64,000 nucleotides of DNA from JAZKGA01 sp040386235 (GTDB taxonomy: Bacteria; Pseudomonadota; Alphaproteobacteria; Micavibrionales; Micavibrionaceae): positions 1,116,001-1,180,000 of the forward strand of contig JAZKGA010000001.1 of the NCBI GenBank assembly GCA_040386235.1. The letters are read 5' to 3'. The position numbers and the translations under genes are program-made. The notes beneath the pieces were generated by a model that worked only from the letters and a program-made list of their open reading frames with translations, did not search any database and was not told where the DNA came from. Below are positions 47,796-60,806 of this stretch, piece after piece; positions within the stretch are counted from its first letter, which is position 1; the number at the start of each line of letters is the position of its first letter.

Positions 47796-49055
47796 TCACA
47801 CTTCTGCAAAAAGCAGGATCGGATTTTCAATGTTGCGCTTGAAGAATTGTAGGAATTCCGCACCAACTGCTCCATCAACCGCACGATGATCAACCGACAA
47901 GGTGCAGGTCATCACAGTACCGACGGCCAGCTGGCCATTACGCACAACCGGTTTTTCAATCCCTGCCCCGACTGCCAGAATGCAGGCCTGGGGCGGATTG
48001 ATGATCGCGCCAAAATGGCTGATCCCATACATGCCGAGGTTGGAGATTGAGAATGTGCCGCCTTGAAATTCTTCCGGCTTCAGCTTCCCATCGCGGGCGC
48101 GGCCCGCCAGGTCTTTCATGCTGGATGATATCTGGGCGAGAGTCTTAGTTTCCGCAGCCTTGATAATCGGCGTAATCAAGCCGTTCGGCGTGGCAACGGC
48201 CACCGAAATATCGGCATGGTCGTACTGCAAGATCGCGGCATCCGTCCAGGCGACATTCGCCGCCGGATAGGATTTCAGCGCCATCGCCACTGCCTTGATA
48301 ACGAAATCGTTGACCGACAGCTTGTACGCACCTTTGGCAGCGTCATTCAGCATTGCGCGGGCACGCAGCAGCGCGTCAATCTCGCAATCCACGCTTAGAT
48401 AGAAATGCGGGACAGTCTGTTTGGACTCGCTTAAGCGATTGGCGATAACCTTACGGATATTGCTGTTGGGTTGTGCGGTATAGGACATGCCAAGCAAGTC
48501 GGCCAGTTGACGTGCGTCAGGGCCAGCAGATGCAGAACGCGCAATGCTTTGGCCACCCGGCTGGACCGTTTCAACATCTTTGCGCACCACACGGCCATGC
48601 GGGCCAGTGCCGCGCACTGTTTTCAAATCAATACCGCGTTGCGCGGCAACCCGACGCGCCAACGGCGTCGCGAACACACGCGCCCCGCTTTGCGTCGATA
48701 CAGGGGCAGCAGCAGGCGCAGACGCAGTTTTCACAGCAAGGACAGGCGCATCATTTGTGGCTTTCGCCACTGGTGCAGCGGCAGGAGCCTTAGCCAGATC
48801 GGCGGCCCCTTCCCCAGCTTCCAGCAAAATCGCAATCGGCGTGTTGACCGCGACATTGGCGGTGCCGGCCGCAATTAAAATCTTGCCGATTGTGCCAGCA
48901 TCAACCGCTTCGACTTCCATCGTGGCTTTATCGGTTTCGATTTCAGCAAGCACGTCACCCGGCTTAACCTTATCGCCTTCGTTTTTCAGCCATTTCGCAA
49001 GCGTCCCTTCGGTCATCGTCGGGGACAAGGCGGGCATCAGGATATTTACAGGCAT
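47796..49055 (-). CDS. pdhC: Dihydrolipoamide acetyltransferase (E2 of pyruvate dehydrogenase)
   Basis: This core subunit of the complex has 419 residues: one lipoyl domain (about 1-80, lipoylated Lys in [11 protein letters not shown]), an Ala/Pro linker, an E1/E3-binding domain (about 125-165, [17 protein letters not shown]), and the catalytic domain ending with the active-site [21 protein letters not shown] precedes the ATG at 49055; the frame is open further upstream without homology. The lipoyl domain is nearly the same as that of E1 beta, also at DNA level. Confidence 0.95.
   Translation of the reverse strand: MPVNILMPALSPTMTEGTLAKWLKNEGDKVKPGDVLAEIETDKATMEVEAVDAGTIGKILIAAGTANVAVNTPIAILLEAGEGAADLAKAPAAAPVAKATNDAPVLAVKTASAPAAAPVSTQSGARVFATPLARRVAAQRGIDLKTVRGTGPHGRVVRKDVETVQPGGQSIARSASAGPDARQLADLLGMSYTAQPNSNIRKVIANRLSESKQTVPHFYLSVDCEIDALLRARAMLNDAAKGAYKLSVNDFVIKAVAMALKSYPAANVAWTDAAILQYDHADISVAVATPNGLITPIIKAAETKTLAQISSSMKDLAGRARDGKLKPEEFQGGTFSISNLGMYGISHFGAIINPPQACILAVGAGIEKPVVRNGQLAVGTVMTCTLSVDHRAVDGAVGAEFLQFFKRNIENPILLFAEV
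48903..49055. repeat. Lipoyl-domain DNA repeat, copy in pdhC
   Basis: This segment aligns without gaps to 50371-50523 in pdhB at roughly 85% identity by eye, with identical runs of about 22-26 bases. It encodes the first 51 residues of each lipoyl domain. Confidence 0.8.
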
Positions 49056-49068
49056 CGTTATCGTCCTT

Positions 49069-50523
49069 TTATGATCTGTAGCACGCCTTCTTGGCCGCCG
49101 CGACGATTTGATCAATCTGCGGCAGGGCAAGGCGTTCCAAATTGGCGGCGTACGGCAACGGCACATCCATCGCACACACACGGGTCACTGGCGCATCCAG
49201 GTAATCAAAGGCATGTTCGTTGACCAAGGCAGCAATTTCCGCACTGATCCCCGCGAATGGCCAGCCTTCTTCGATACAGACAATGCGATTTGTTTTCTTG
49301 ACCGATTCCAGGATCGTATGACGGTCCAGCGGGCGAATGGTACGCAGGTTGATAACCTCAGCGTCAATGCCCTCTTCCGCCAGTTGTTTGGCCGCTTCCA
49401 TCGCTTTGCCAACCATGATTGAGAAAGCCACCAGCGTTACATCACTGCCGCTGCGCTCGATTTTCGCGCGGCCGATCGGGATCACGTAATCTTCATCAAC
49501 CGGGACTTCAAACGTCTGGCCGTACATGATTTCATTTTCCAAAACGACAACCGGGTTCGGGTCGCGCATCGCGGCTTTCAGCAAGCCTTTGGCATCTGCC
49601 GCCGACCATGGTGAAACCACTTTCAGGCCCGGGATATGCCCGTACCAGCTGGCATAACATTGCGAATGTTGCGCCCCAACGCGGGAGGCCGCGCCGTTCG
49701 GACCACGGAACACAATCGGGCACCCCAATTGACCGCCTGCCATGTACAACGTCTTGGCCGCCGAATTGATGATATGATCAATCGCCTGCATCGCAAAATT
49801 CATCGTCATAAATTCAACAACCGGTTTTAAGCCTTCAAACGCTGACCCAACCGCCAGACCGGCAAAGCCGTGTTCGGTGATCGGTGTGTCAATAATACGT
49901 CTTGGGCCGAATTCCTGCAACAGGCCTTGCGTGACCTTATACGCGCCCTGGTATTCCGCGACCTCTTCACCCATCACATAATACGCATCGTCGCGGCGCA
50001 TTTCTTCCGCCATCGCGTCACGCAGCGCTTCGCGTACTGTCTGCGCTTTCGTGTCCTGCATAAACTTGGCTTCATCAAATGGCGGCGGCGGGATAATCAC
50101 GCCTTGCGCATACAGGATATCACGATCCGTCACGGCCTGGCCTTCGGGCTGATCGCCCACTGCGGTCGCAATTACGGTATTAGATGCCGGCGCACTTGGC
50201 GGCACACAAGGGATATTCCCGATCATGCATGCACCTTCTTGGGACACATTGGTATTTGCAGCCAAAGCCTGGACATCTTCGCCCACCTCTGCCAATACGG
50301 CGATCACGGTGTTCACGGCAACATTTTGCGTGCCTGCGCCAATAACGATCTTGGCCAGGATACCGCTATCGACCGCTTCGACTTCCATCGTCGCCTTGTC
50401 GGTTTCGATTTCAGCAAGCACGTCGCCGGGCTTGACCTTATCGCCTTCATTCTTCAACCATTTGGCAAGGTTCCCTTCGGTCATCGTCGGGGACAGGGCT
50501 GGCATTAATATATTCGTTGGCAT
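49069..50523 (-). CDS. pdhB: Pyruvate dehydrogenase E1 beta with N-terminal lipoyl domain
   Basis: The 484-residue protein fuses a lipoyl domain (about 1-80) through a linker (about 85-150) to the E1 beta transketolase-type domain (about 160-484), with [31 protein letters not shown] and [17 protein letters not shown]. Lipoyl domains on E1 beta are known in several Alphaproteobacteria and raise the number of swinging arms. The ATG at 50523 follows GAAGGAAG. It lies 25 bp after pdhA and 13 bp before pdhC. Confidence 0.95.
   Translation of the reverse strand: MPTNILMPALSPTMTEGNLAKWLKNEGDKVKPGDVLAEIETDKATMEVEAVDSGILAKIVIGAGTQNVAVNTVIAVLAEVGEDVQALAANTNVSQEGACMIGNIPCVPPSAPASNTVIATAVGDQPEGQAVTDRDILYAQGVIIPPPPFDEAKFMQDTKAQTVREALRDAMAEEMRRDDAYYVMGEEVAEYQGAYKVTQGLLQEFGPRRIIDTPITEHGFAGLAVGSAFEGLKPVVEFMTMNFAMQAIDHIINSAAKTLYMAGGQLGCPIVFRGPNGAASRVGAQHSQCYASWYGHIPGLKVVSPWSAADAKGLLKAAMRDPNPVVVLENEIMYGQTFEVPVDEDYVIPIGRAKIERSGSDVTLVAFSIMVGKAMEAAKQLAEEGIDAEVINLRTIRPLDRHTILESVKKTNRIVCIEEGWPFAGISAEIAALVNEHAFDYLDAPVTRVCAMDVPLPYAANLERLALPQIDQIVAAAKKACYRS
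50371..50523. repeat. Lipoyl-domain DNA repeat, copy in pdhB
   Basis: This is the partner of 48903-49055 with an offset of 1468 bp in the same orientation. Direct repeats of this length could recombine and remove most of pdhB, or keep the copies similar through gene conversion. Confidence 0.8.
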
Positions 50524-50548
50524 TGTCTTGCTTCCTTCAACCTTACAC

Positions 50549-51568
50549 TCAGGCTTCATTCACCGGGACCAGAATATCGGTCCACAATTCGGATTCGTCA
50601 GGCAACGGGCTATCCGTCGCAAATTGCGCCGCATCGGTCACGATCTCTTTGATCTCTTTTTCCACGACATCAAAGGCAGATTCAGCCACGCCGAATTCTT
50701 CCATCATCATGCGGCGGACGCGTTCGATCGGATCTTTTTCATCCTTATATGTGGCCACTTCTTCTTTGGTCCGGTATTTGCCCGGATCAGACATAGAATG
50801 GCCGCGATAGCGGTATGTCATGACTTCAAGAATCATCGGGCCGTTGCCATCGCGAATGGAGTCAAACGCCTGACGCGCCGCGGCCTGAACCGCCAGCACA
50901 TCCATACCGTCCACACGCTCACCCGGAATATCAAAGCCTGCCCCCCGGCGATAGAATTCGCCAGCAGCATGGCGCGACACGCTGGTCCCCATCCCGTATT
51001 GGTTGTTTTCAACGATGTACAGGGCCGGCAATTTCCACAGGCTGGCCATGTTGTAACATTCTGCAACCTGGCCCTGGTTCGCTGCGCCATCGCCCATATA
51101 GCTGATCGCGACGCCGCCATCATTCTTGTATTTATGCGCAAAAGCCAGGCCGGTGCCCAGGGCCGTGCTGGCCCCGACGATACCATGCCCGCCATAGAAT
51201 TTCTTTTCGCGAGAGAACATGTGCATCGACCCGCCTTTACCGGCAGAATATCCGCCGCTGCGGCCTGTCAATTCGGCCATAACGCCACGTGCGGACATGC
51301 CGCAAGCCAGCATGTGCCCGTGGTCGCGATAGGTGGTGATAACCGTGTCCTGCGGCAACTGAACCGACTGAATCCCGGTGACGACAGCTTCCTGGCCGAT
51401 ATACAGGTGGCAGAAACCACCAATCAGGCCCATGCCGTACAACTGGCCCGCTTTTTCTTCAAAGCGCCGGATCAACAGCATATCGCGATATAATTTCTTC
51501 AGTTCATCCACGGTCGGTGTGTGAACATTGGATAGGGTTTTAGATTTGGCTTTGCTGGCTGCGGCCAT
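50549..51568 (-). CDS. pdhA: Pyruvate dehydrogenase E1 alpha
   Basis: This thiamine-diphosphate subunit (339 residues) forms the heterotetrameric E1 with pdhB. It has the ThDP motif [23 protein letters not shown]...ENN, the [17 protein letters not shown] phosphorylation-loop region and the [25 protein letters not shown] block. The ATG at 51568 has AGGAG about 10 bases upstream, and a frame extending to 51643 has no similarity. It is the first gene of the pdhA-pdhB-pdhC-lpd-lipA unit. Confidence 0.96.
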   Translation of the reverse strand: MAAASKAKSKTLSNVHTPTVDELKKLYRDMLLIRRFEEKAGQLYGMGLIGGFCHLYIGQEAVVTGIQSVQLPQDTVITTYRDHGHMLACGMSARGVMAELTGRSGGYSAGKGGSMHMFSREKKFYGGHGIVGASTALGTGLAFAHKYKNDGGVAISYMGDGAANQGQVAECYNMASLWKLPALYIVENNQYGMGTSVSRHAAGEFYRRGAGFDIPGERVDGMDVLAVQAAARQAFDSIRDGNGPMILEVMTYRYRGHSMSDPGKYRTKEEVATYKDEKDPIERVRRMMMEEFGVAESAFDVVEKEIKEIVTDAAQFATDSPLPDESELWTDILVPVNEA

Positions 51569-51661
51569 ACGGAACACTCCTGTTTTGCAATGGCTTGATT
51601 TAGCCCATTTTCGGAGGTGAATAAAGCAAAAGCCTTGCTGCACCGCGCAAAAGATTGGCGG

Positions 51662-51985
51662 TTAGAATGTTGTGCCTTCGGGCAGAACATCGTTTTCCCC
51701 CGCGTAACGGTAGCCCAGCGTGATTTTCGCCTGTTCTTCCAGCATATCTGCATTTACCTGGCCAGGACGCATCATCGTCACCTTGTGCGCCATTTGCCCT
51801 TGACCGTCGCGCAGTTGCGTCAGGTCAGCCTTGGTGGTGGCAATCATGTTATTCAGGCTAAGAAGGCGCAGGTAACTGCGCTCTCCGGATACCAGGTGAT
51901 AGCAAAAATAAAAGCAAAGGCACAAACCGACCAACGCCGCAAAATGCTGGCGCACAGTCATATATTTCTGCCATAAGCGTTTCAT
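51662..51985 (-). CDS. ftsB: FtsB/DivIC-like septum formation initiator
   Basis: This small bitopic protein of the divisome has 107 residues: a short cytoplasmic N-terminus, one membrane helix (about 12-32, LVGLCLCFYFCYHLV), a coiled coil (about 40-75) and a C-terminal LGYRYAGENDVL motif of the family. The position between eno and pdhA is conserved in Alphaproteobacteria. The ATG at 51985 has no clear ribosome site; longer frames start at alternative codons. Its upstream region has a DnaA box and an inverted repeat. Confidence 0.85.
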   Translation of the reverse strand: MKRLWQKYMTVRQHFAALVGLCLCFYFCYHLVSGERSYLRLLSLNNMIATTKADLTQLRDGQGQMAHKVTMMRPGQVNADMLEEQAKITLGYRYAGENDVLPEGTTF

Positions 51986-52017
51986 TGGAAGCTGGACCTG
52001 CGTAGAATTTGGGGCAA

Positions 52018-52056
52018 CAGACGTGCTGAACAGCACTCAGCTAGTGAACACGTCTG
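52018..52056. repeat. Inverted repeat upstream of ftsB
   Basis: Eight-base arms CAGACGTG (52018-52025) and CACGTCTG (52049-52056) enclose 23 bases. A second, overlapping hairpin GTGCTG-AA-CAGCAC lies at 52023-52036, so two alternative structures compete. There is no T-tract, so it is not a standard terminator. It may be a leader structure or an operator. Confidence 0.5.
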
Positions 52057-52057
52057 C

Positions 52058-52066
52058 TGTGGATAA
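52058..52066 (-). promoter_or_regulatory. Consensus DnaA box between eno and ftsB
   Basis: The minus strand reads TTATCCACA, an exact DnaA box, 73 bases before the ftsB ATG and next to the inverted repeat. DnaA control of a division gene is plausible but unproven. Confidence 0.4.
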
Positions 52067-52067
52067 G

Positions 52068-53366
<1,299 letters not shown>

Positions 53367-54197
53367 TTAGAAACTGTAATTCTTAACAACGGCATCTATC
53401 GTCTTCAGCCGTTCCAGCAAAGCGGCCATATCGGTCAGCTTTACCATGTTCGGGCCATCAGACGGCGCGTTATCGGGGTCTTGGTGCGCTTCCATAAACA
53501 ATCCGGCAACACCGACGGCCACCGCCGCGCGGGCCAAAACCGGCACCATTGTGCGGTCACCACCGGTTGACGTGCCGTTACCGCCCGGCTGCTGCACCGA
53601 ATGGGTCGCATCGAAAACAACAGGGTATTCCGTTTGGGCCATAATCGGCAATGACCGCATATCGACGACCAGAGTGTTATAGCCAAAACTGGCACCGCGT
53701 TCACACAACAAGATGTTGTCGTTGCCCGTGCTGGCCAACTTGGCAGCAACGTTCTTCATATCCCAAGGTGCCAGGAATTGCCCCTTTTTGACATGGATCG
53801 CGCGTCCGGTTTGACCAGCGGCCAGCAACAAATCTGTCTGACGGCACAAAAACGCAGGAATTTGCAGGATATCGACCGCCTGGGCCACGGTTTCGCATTG
53901 ATCCGCTTCGTGAATATCCGTCACCATCGGCACACCGTAATGCGCCCGCAATTCGGTAAAGATCGCCAGGGCGTTATCCAGGCCGACACCGCGTGCGCCC
54001 TTGATCGACGTGCGGTTCGCCTTGTCAAAAGACGATTTGTAAATAAACGGAATTTTCAGTTTGTCCGCAATCTCTTTTAACGCGCCGCACATGTCAAATG
54101 CGTGCTGCCGTGATTCCAGAACACATGGCCCTGTCATCAGGGAAAAAGGCGCGGTGTTATTGAATGAGACCTGTGGGGATATTTGGACAGTTTTCAT
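53367..54197 (-). CDS. kdsA: 3-deoxy-manno-octulosonate 8-phosphate synthase, metal-type
   Basis: KdsA joins phosphoenolpyruvate and arabinose 5-phosphate for lipopolysaccharide. The 276-residue protein has the N-terminal motif TGPCVLES with Cys25; this cysteine marks the metal-dependent class (as in Aquifex), while the E. coli type has Asn there. Other likely ligands are the His in [11 protein letters not shown], the Glu in [14 protein letters not shown] and a following Asp. AAGGAG lies about 11 bases before the ATG. Presence of kdsA implies an LPS-bearing outer membrane. Confidence 0.95.
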   Translation of the reverse strand: MKTVQISPQVSFNNTAPFSLMTGPCVLESRQHAFDMCGALKEIADKLKIPFIYKSSFDKANRTSIKGARGVGLDNALAIFTELRAHYGVPMVTDIHEADQCETVAQAVDILQIPAFLCRQTDLLLAAGQTGRAIHVKKGQFLAPWDMKNVAAKLASTGNDNILLCERGASFGYNTLVVDMRSLPIMAQTEYPVVFDATHSVQQPGGNGTSTGGDRTMVPVLARAAVAVGVAGLFMEAHQDPDNAPSDGPNMVKLTDMAALLERLKTIDAVVKNYSF

Positions 54198-54213
54198 GGT
54201 TCTTATACTCCTT

Positions 54214-56219
<2,006 letters not shown>

Positions 56220-56232
56220 AAACGATAAATCC

Positions 56233-57021
56233 TTATTCTTTTTGCTTTTTGGCGGTGGCCAGCACTTGGCCGATAACAACGAACGCATCAGCATCCAGTG
56301 ACGCGCCACCAACCAGAAATCCGTCAATGCCGGGCATTTGCGCCAGGCTGGCTGCATTCCCTGCATTCACCGATCCGCCGTATAAGATACGCATCTTACT
56401 CCACTCTGCAAGGTTTTCTTGCAAATAATGCCGGATATTGCTGTGCATCGTTTCGGCATCTTCGGGTGTTGCCGTTAAACCGGTTCCGATGGCCCAGATC
56501 GGTTCATACGCCAGGGTCGTTTGATCCACGCGAATATGGGGTAAAAGGGCTGCGATTTGTTGCAGGACATGGGCGGATGCCTGCCCTTCTGCGCGCTGAC
56601 TTTGCGTTTCGCCGACGCACAAAATAACCTGTAAACCGGCCTCATAGGCTTGTAAAAGCTTTGCCGTCAGGATCGTCGCATCTTCGCCATGGTGCTGACG
56701 CCGTTCGGAATGACCGATAATCACCACGCCGCAGCCGATATCGCGGATCATGCTGGCCGACACATCACCGGTACGCGCGCCATTGGCCGTGACGGCGCAA
56801 TCCTGCGCACCCAGGACTATATCAACGCTTTCCTGTACCAGCGTCCTGCCAACAGCTTCAAGATAGACAAAAGGGGGGCAAATGATCCGGTCGATCGTGT
56901 CTTCCAGACTTAAGGGGCGGGACAATGATTTGACCAAATGGACTGCCTGGTCGTACGTACCGTTCATTTTCCAGTTGCCAGCCAGCATGGGGCGGCGAAA
57001 TGTCTGTGTATTGTCACCCAT
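56233..57021 (-). CDS. tpiA: Triosephosphate isomerase
   Basis: This glycolytic TIM barrel has 262 residues. Catalytic residues are in GNWKMN (Lys), IIGHSERR (His) and AYEPIWAIGTG (Glu), and the phosphate-gripping YGGSVNAGNA is at the C-terminal end. The ATG at 57021 starts 103 bp from the divergent ppiD-like gene. The frame continues 18 codons upstream without family similarity. Confidence 0.97.
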   Translation of the reverse strand: MGDNTQTFRRPMLAGNWKMNGTYDQAVHLVKSLSRPLSLEDTIDRIICPPFVYLEAVGRTLVQESVDIVLGAQDCAVTANGARTGDVSASMIRDIGCGVVIIGHSERRQHHGEDATILTAKLLQAYEAGLQVILCVGETQSQRAEGQASAHVLQQIAALLPHIRVDQTTLAYEPIWAIGTGLTATPEDAETMHSNIRHYLQENLAEWSKMRILYGGSVNAGNAASLAQMPGIDGFLVGGASLDADAFVVIGQVLATAKKQKE

Positions 57022-57064
57022 GCAATGGCGAATATCACCTGTGGGCAAGTGGCGCAAGTGCATA

Positions 57065-57094
57065 TTGCCATTCACAACATTCTGCCCCTATAGT
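57065..57094 (+). promoter_or_regulatory. Probable sigma-70 promoter of the ppiD-like gene
   Basis: TTGCCA (57065-57070) and TATAGT (57089-57094) are separated by 18 bp, each with five of six consensus matches. The predicted start is near 57102, giving a short leader of about 23 bases. Confidence 0.5.
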
Positions 57095-57124
57095 CGTCCG
57101 CAGATTAATCGAGAAGGATATAGT

Positions 57125-59023
57125 ATGTTGCAATCCATGCGCAAAGGCGCGTTTTCCAAGGTGTTTATGGGCTTATTGCTGCTGGGCGGCGTTGGATTGG
57201 CTGTGATGGACTGGCAAGGTGCCTATACTGGCGGCAACCTGGGCGGCACGGATGTCGCGCGGATCGGCGACAATCGTGTGACTATGCAAGATTTTGATCG
57301 TACGGTGCGTCAAAACCTGCAAACGGCCAAAATTGATCCTCAACAGGCTTACGCATCTGGCCTTGTCTCTCATATCCTGAACCAGCTTATGACGGGTCAG
57401 ATGTTGGCCCTTGGCGCCCACGAAGCCGGTATCACGATTGGGGAGCAGCAATTGGCAGGCCAACTGCGCGAAATGCTGAAACCGATTACCCAATCGGGTG
57501 CCAGCACGCGCGACGCATTAAATACTCTGGTCCGGGCATCGGGCAGTTCGGAAAAAGCCTTGTTTGCCGAGATCAAGCAACGTGAAGCCAGCCGTTTGCT
57601 GGCGGATCCCTTGGGCGGCGTGACCGCTTTTGTGCCCGAAAGCATGGCCTTGGATATGGCGCGTATCAGTCAGGAAACCCGCCGCGTCAACATCCTTGTT
57701 CTGCCGCACACCAGCATCACAACGGTTAAAGCACCATCTGAAGAGCAGCTGACAACATATTACGAAACCATCAAAAACAAGTATCAGATTCCTGAAAAAC
57801 GTGAGGCGCAGCTGGTTATTCTGGATGCCTCGGCGATGCGCGACAGATTGAACATCCCCGAAGCAGATATTGCTGCTTTTTACGCGGACAACCAATCCAG
57901 CTTCGCCGTTGAAAGCAAGCGCATGATTGCCCAGATTGTTACACCTGACAAAGCAGCACTTGATAAGGCGCAAGCAAGCATCAAAGCTGGCAACACGCTT
58001 GAACAAGCCGCAGCCGCAGCGGGCATTTCGAATGCTTATCAAGCCCCCGCTGCGTACAGTGAAACCGCCCTGCCCGCCGAATTGGCGACGCCGGCCTTTG
58101 CAGCCAAGGCAGGTGAAATTCTTCCCCCCGTGCAATCGCCGCTGGGCTGGCACATCCTGGAAGTCACCGATATTGTCAGCGAAGGGCACAAGCCTTTGGC
58201 CGACGTCCGGACCCAGATTGTGCAGCAACTGTCAGAAGACAGAATGGCGACGCAATTATCGGATACGGCCAACACCTTGGATGATGCGCTGGCAGGCGGT
58301 GCAACCCTGGCTGAGGCGTTAAAAGGCTTGCCTGCCCAGATCACGCCAATCTCAAGCGTCACACGGCAAAGCGTTTCGTCAGTTGGCGCTCTTAAGACGT
58401 TGCCAACAACCGATCAGGCCCAGGTTGCCGACGCGTTGTTCACACTGGAAGAAGGGGAGACAGCACCATTATTCCCGCTTTCAGATGGCCGCTATGCCAC
58501 AATACGGATCGAGAAAGTCACGCCCGCTGTTGTTCCGGCTTTAAGCGAAAAACGGGATGATGTCGCAGTTGAATGGCAGAAATCGCAGCGGCAACTGGTT
58601 AATCTGACCCAGGCTCAGCAAATGCTGACCGACCTGAAAACCAAAAAGGCGTCTTTGGCCGATTTGGCAAAAACCCGGGGCGTCAGCATCCAATCCGTGA
58701 CCTTGACACCAGGGGGCAACGCTCCTGCCCCGCTCTCACCCCAGACACGCGACCAGGTCAAGAATGTCACGCTGGGTGATACAGCACTTATCAGCGAGGT
58801 TGACGCCGTTTTAATCGCTCAGGTAGATGCCGTAACCTATCCGCCAAAGGGGCAGATCACCCCACAGGCAACAGCGGATATGTCATCGGCGGCGCGTGAC
58901 ACGTTCCAGACGAACGTTTTCGATACGTTGATGCAACATATCTCTGGCACCGCGAATGTACGCGTTAATCAGCGGTTGTTGGAACGGACATATGGACGGG
59001 CAGCGGATCCGCAGCAACCGTAA
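57125..59023 (+). CDS. ppiD: PpiD-like periplasmic folding factor (SurA_N/PPIase)
   Basis: This 632-residue protein is anchored by one N-terminal helix (about 13-32) with the rest in the periplasm. A SurA_N-type chaperone region (about 40-210) is followed by a parvulin-type rotamase domain (about 260-370, with FAAKAGEILPPVQSPLGWHILEV) and a long C-terminal chaperone part. This layout is PpiD: it helps proteins leaving the Sec channel. GAAGGA stands 8 bases before the ATG at 57125; longer frames overlap tpiA. The 3' end overlaps the convergent yibQ-like gene by 59 bp. Confidence 0.9.
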   Translation: MLQSMRKGAFSKVFMGLLLLGGVGLAVMDWQGAYTGGNLGGTDVARIGDNRVTMQDFDRTVRQNLQTAKIDPQQAYASGLVSHILNQLMTGQMLALGAHEAGITIGEQQLAGQLREMLKPITQSGASTRDALNTLVRASGSSEKALFAEIKQREASRLLADPLGGVTAFVPESMALDMARISQETRRVNILVLPHTSITTVKAPSEEQLTTYYETIKNKYQIPEKREAQLVILDASAMRDRLNIPEADIAAFYADNQSSFAVESKRMIAQIVTPDKAALDKAQASIKAGNTLEQAAAAAGISNAYQAPAAYSETALPAELATPAFAAKAGEILPPVQSPLGWHILEVTDIVSEGHKPLADVRTQIVQQLSEDRMATQLSDTANTLDDALAGGATLAEALKGLPAQITPISSVTRQSVSSVGALKTLPTTDQAQVADALFTLEEGETAPLFPLSDGRYATIRIEKVTPAVVPALSEKRDDVAVEWQKSQRQLVNLTQAQQMLTDLKTKKASLADLAKTRGVSIQSVTLTPGGNAPAPLSPQTRDQVKNVTLGDTALISEVDAVLIAQVDAVTYPPKGQITPQATADMSSAARDTFQTNVFDTLMQHISGTANVRVNQRLLERTYGRAADPQQP

Positions 59024-59933
59024 AGACTGCGCTTAACGGCACAATCTCAAACCGCGCGCGATCATAACGCGCCAGCCAGGAACGCAGTGCCTTGATCGTT
59101 GCCGGGCGCGGATGACCAATGGCAATGGCCACACCTTTGTGCGCGGCGATCTGTTCCATGGATTTTAAGGCCTGGTCCACCGCTTCTTCTGTCGGGATAT
59201 GATCCAGAAACAAATCCCGTGCCAGGTACGGCACACCATGCGCCAGGGCGGCTTCACGCGCCTGTGAGGTCTGGGTCGTAACGGAATCCAGAAACACCAT
59301 GCCCTTCGCCGCCAGAACCTGCATCACCATATCCATCACCCCACGATCCGCTGTGGCCGCACTGCCCATATGGTTGTTCATGGCCTTGATATCGCCCATT
59401 TTCGCCAATGTGTCGTGCATGATGCCTGTTACGTCTTCGGCTGTCATGGCGGGTGTGATGGCATTTGGGCCAGGATTCTCGTGCCCCACGGGCTGCATCG
59501 GCATGTGCAGCATCACCTGGTGCCCTTTTAACCGCGCCTCATCCATTTGCTGTTGCAAATTATCCGCATAGGGCAGATAGGCCAATGTCAGGGCTGCATC
59601 CATCTGTACCACGTCACGCGACCAGGTCCGCGCCATGCCCATATCGTCGATCACGATCACAATGCGCGCCTTCGGCGACTCACCCTGCACCACAGGCGCA
59701 GGGATCGGGGCTGATTCTGGCACCGCAGGTGGCTTGTCAGGTATGGACGGCTTCACGGCTTCGGGCGGCGGCGGCGTAACCAGGGGGGCTGGTGCTACAT
59801 CCGGCAAGGGCGGCGTGATCGGCACCAGAAAGGGGCGTAAGGCGATATCAACGCCGACACCGACCATACAGGCCATAATGACGTAGATCAGCCCGGTCCG
59901 GCATAATTCTTTCAAGACATCGCGTATAAACAT
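58965..59933 (-). CDS. Divergent polysaccharide deacetylase family protein (YibQ-like), canonical copy
   Basis: This 322-residue protein has an N-terminal membrane helix (about 13-32), a Pro-rich linker (about 38-88) and a divergent deacetylase domain (about 90-315). It keeps Asp96-Asp97 (VIDDMG), His143 (LHMPMQP), Asn187-His188 (NNHMGS), Asp216-Ser217, Asp240 and GHPRP with His274, the set expected at the metal site. The natural substrate is unproven, though envelope polysaccharide is likely. A second, degenerate relative is at 1446-2570. The frame overlaps the ppiD-like 3' end by 59 bp. Confidence 0.88.
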   Translation of the reverse strand: MFIRDVLKELCRTGLIYVIMACMVGVGVDIALRPFLVPITPPLPDVAPAPLVTPPPPEAVKPSIPDKPPAVPESAPIPAPVVQGESPKARIVIVIDDMGMARTWSRDVVQMDAALTLAYLPYADNLQQQMDEARLKGHQVMLHMPMQPVGHENPGPNAITPAMTAEDVTGIMHDTLAKMGDIKAMNNHMGSAATADRGVMDMVMQVLAAKGMVFLDSVTTQTSQAREAALAHGVPYLARDLFLDHIPTEEAVDQALKSMEQIAAHKGVAIAIGHPRPATIKALRSWLARYDRARFEIVPLSAVFTVAADPLPVHMSVPTTAD

Positions 59934-60023
59934 GCCACAGGCTATGCGGCTTCACGGCCCAGAGCAAGCGGCATGCTGGAAAAAATTCATCATGGCGTTT
60001 GACAGGCAGGGAAAAATATGAGA

Positions 60024-60038
60024 GAACAAAAGAAGAAT
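60024..60038 (+). promoter_or_regulatory. Candidate LexA operator upstream of lexA
   Basis: GAAC, seven bases, then GAAT. The alphaproteobacterial SOS box is the direct repeat GTTC-N7-GTTC, whose other strand reads GAAC-N7-GAAC, so this is one base from consensus. It lies 14 bases before the lexA start, where self-repression is expected. Confidence 0.5.
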
Positions 60039-60051
60039 AAAAAGGGGTCAT

Positions 60052-60756
60052 ATGATGTTAACGCAGAAACAACGCGATTTGCTTGCCTATATCAACGCCC
60101 AGGTGAATGACACGGATGTGCCGCCCTCTTTCGATGAGATGAAAGAGGCCTTGGGCCTAAAATCCAAATCCGGCATTCATCGCCTGATTAACGGACTGGT
60201 CGAACGCGGCTATCTTGAACGCTTGCCCAACCGCGCGCGGGCCTTGCATATCAAACGCCTGCCCGATGGATTGCGCGGGGGGGATGTTGTTCCAATGCCT
60301 GTTATGCCGAATATAGGCCGTGCCGCCGATATTTTCGCCACACCTGTCAGTGGGGTTCAACCTATTCCACTTTATGGCCGCATCGCCGCCGGCACACCGA
60401 TTGAAGCCATCCGCCACGAAGGGGCCTATTTCGATGCCCCTATGAACATGCTGGGCAATGGCGACTACTACGCCCTGCAGGTTGACGGACAATCAATGAT
60501 CAATGCTGGTATTCATGACCGCGATATCGTGATTATCAAACGTGCCACGCAGGCCCATAATAATCAGATTGTTGTCGCCCTGGTCAACCAGGCGGAAGTA
60601 ACCTTAAAACGTCTGCAAAAAGAAGGCGCGACGGTCAGCCTGGTGCCTGAGAACGACGATTTCCCGGTACAGACTTATCCCGCGACAGCCATTGAGATTC
60701 AAGGGGTTCTGGCGGCCCTGGTGCGCCAGTATCACTACGCATCCCGCCTGGCATAA
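60052..60756 (+). CDS. lexA: SOS repressor LexA
   Basis: This is the repressor of the DNA-damage response. The 234-residue protein has an N-terminal winged helix-turn-helix (about 1-70, [22 protein letters not shown]), a linker, and the self-cleaving S24 domain: cleavage bond Ala113-Gly114 in GRIAAGTP, nucleophile Ser148 in DGQSM and Lys186 in TLKRL. AAGGGG precedes the ATG pair at 60052/60055. The linker is longer than in E. coli LexA, as is usual in Alphaproteobacteria. Confidence 0.96.
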   Translation: MMLTQKQRDLLAYINAQVNDTDVPPSFDEMKEALGLKSKSGIHRLINGLVERGYLERLPNRARALHIKRLPDGLRGGDVVPMPVMPNIGRAADIFATPVSGVQPIPLYGRIAAGTPIEAIRHEGAYFDAPMNMLGNGDYYALQVDGQSMINAGIHDRDIVIIKRATQAHNNQIVVALVNQAEVTLKRLQKEGATVSLVPENDDFPVQTYPATAIEIQGVLAALVRQYHYASRLA

Positions 60757-60806
60757 ACTTTCCATTCACGCGTATTCAAGGCTGCGCCAGGCCTTATTCT
60801 AACAGG

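Noticed and set aside
49870..51493. Long plus-strand frames (up to 422 codons) opposite pdhA and pdhB
   Set aside because: Both strands are open because of codon usage; the minus strand encodes complete E1 subunits and the plus frames show no family features.
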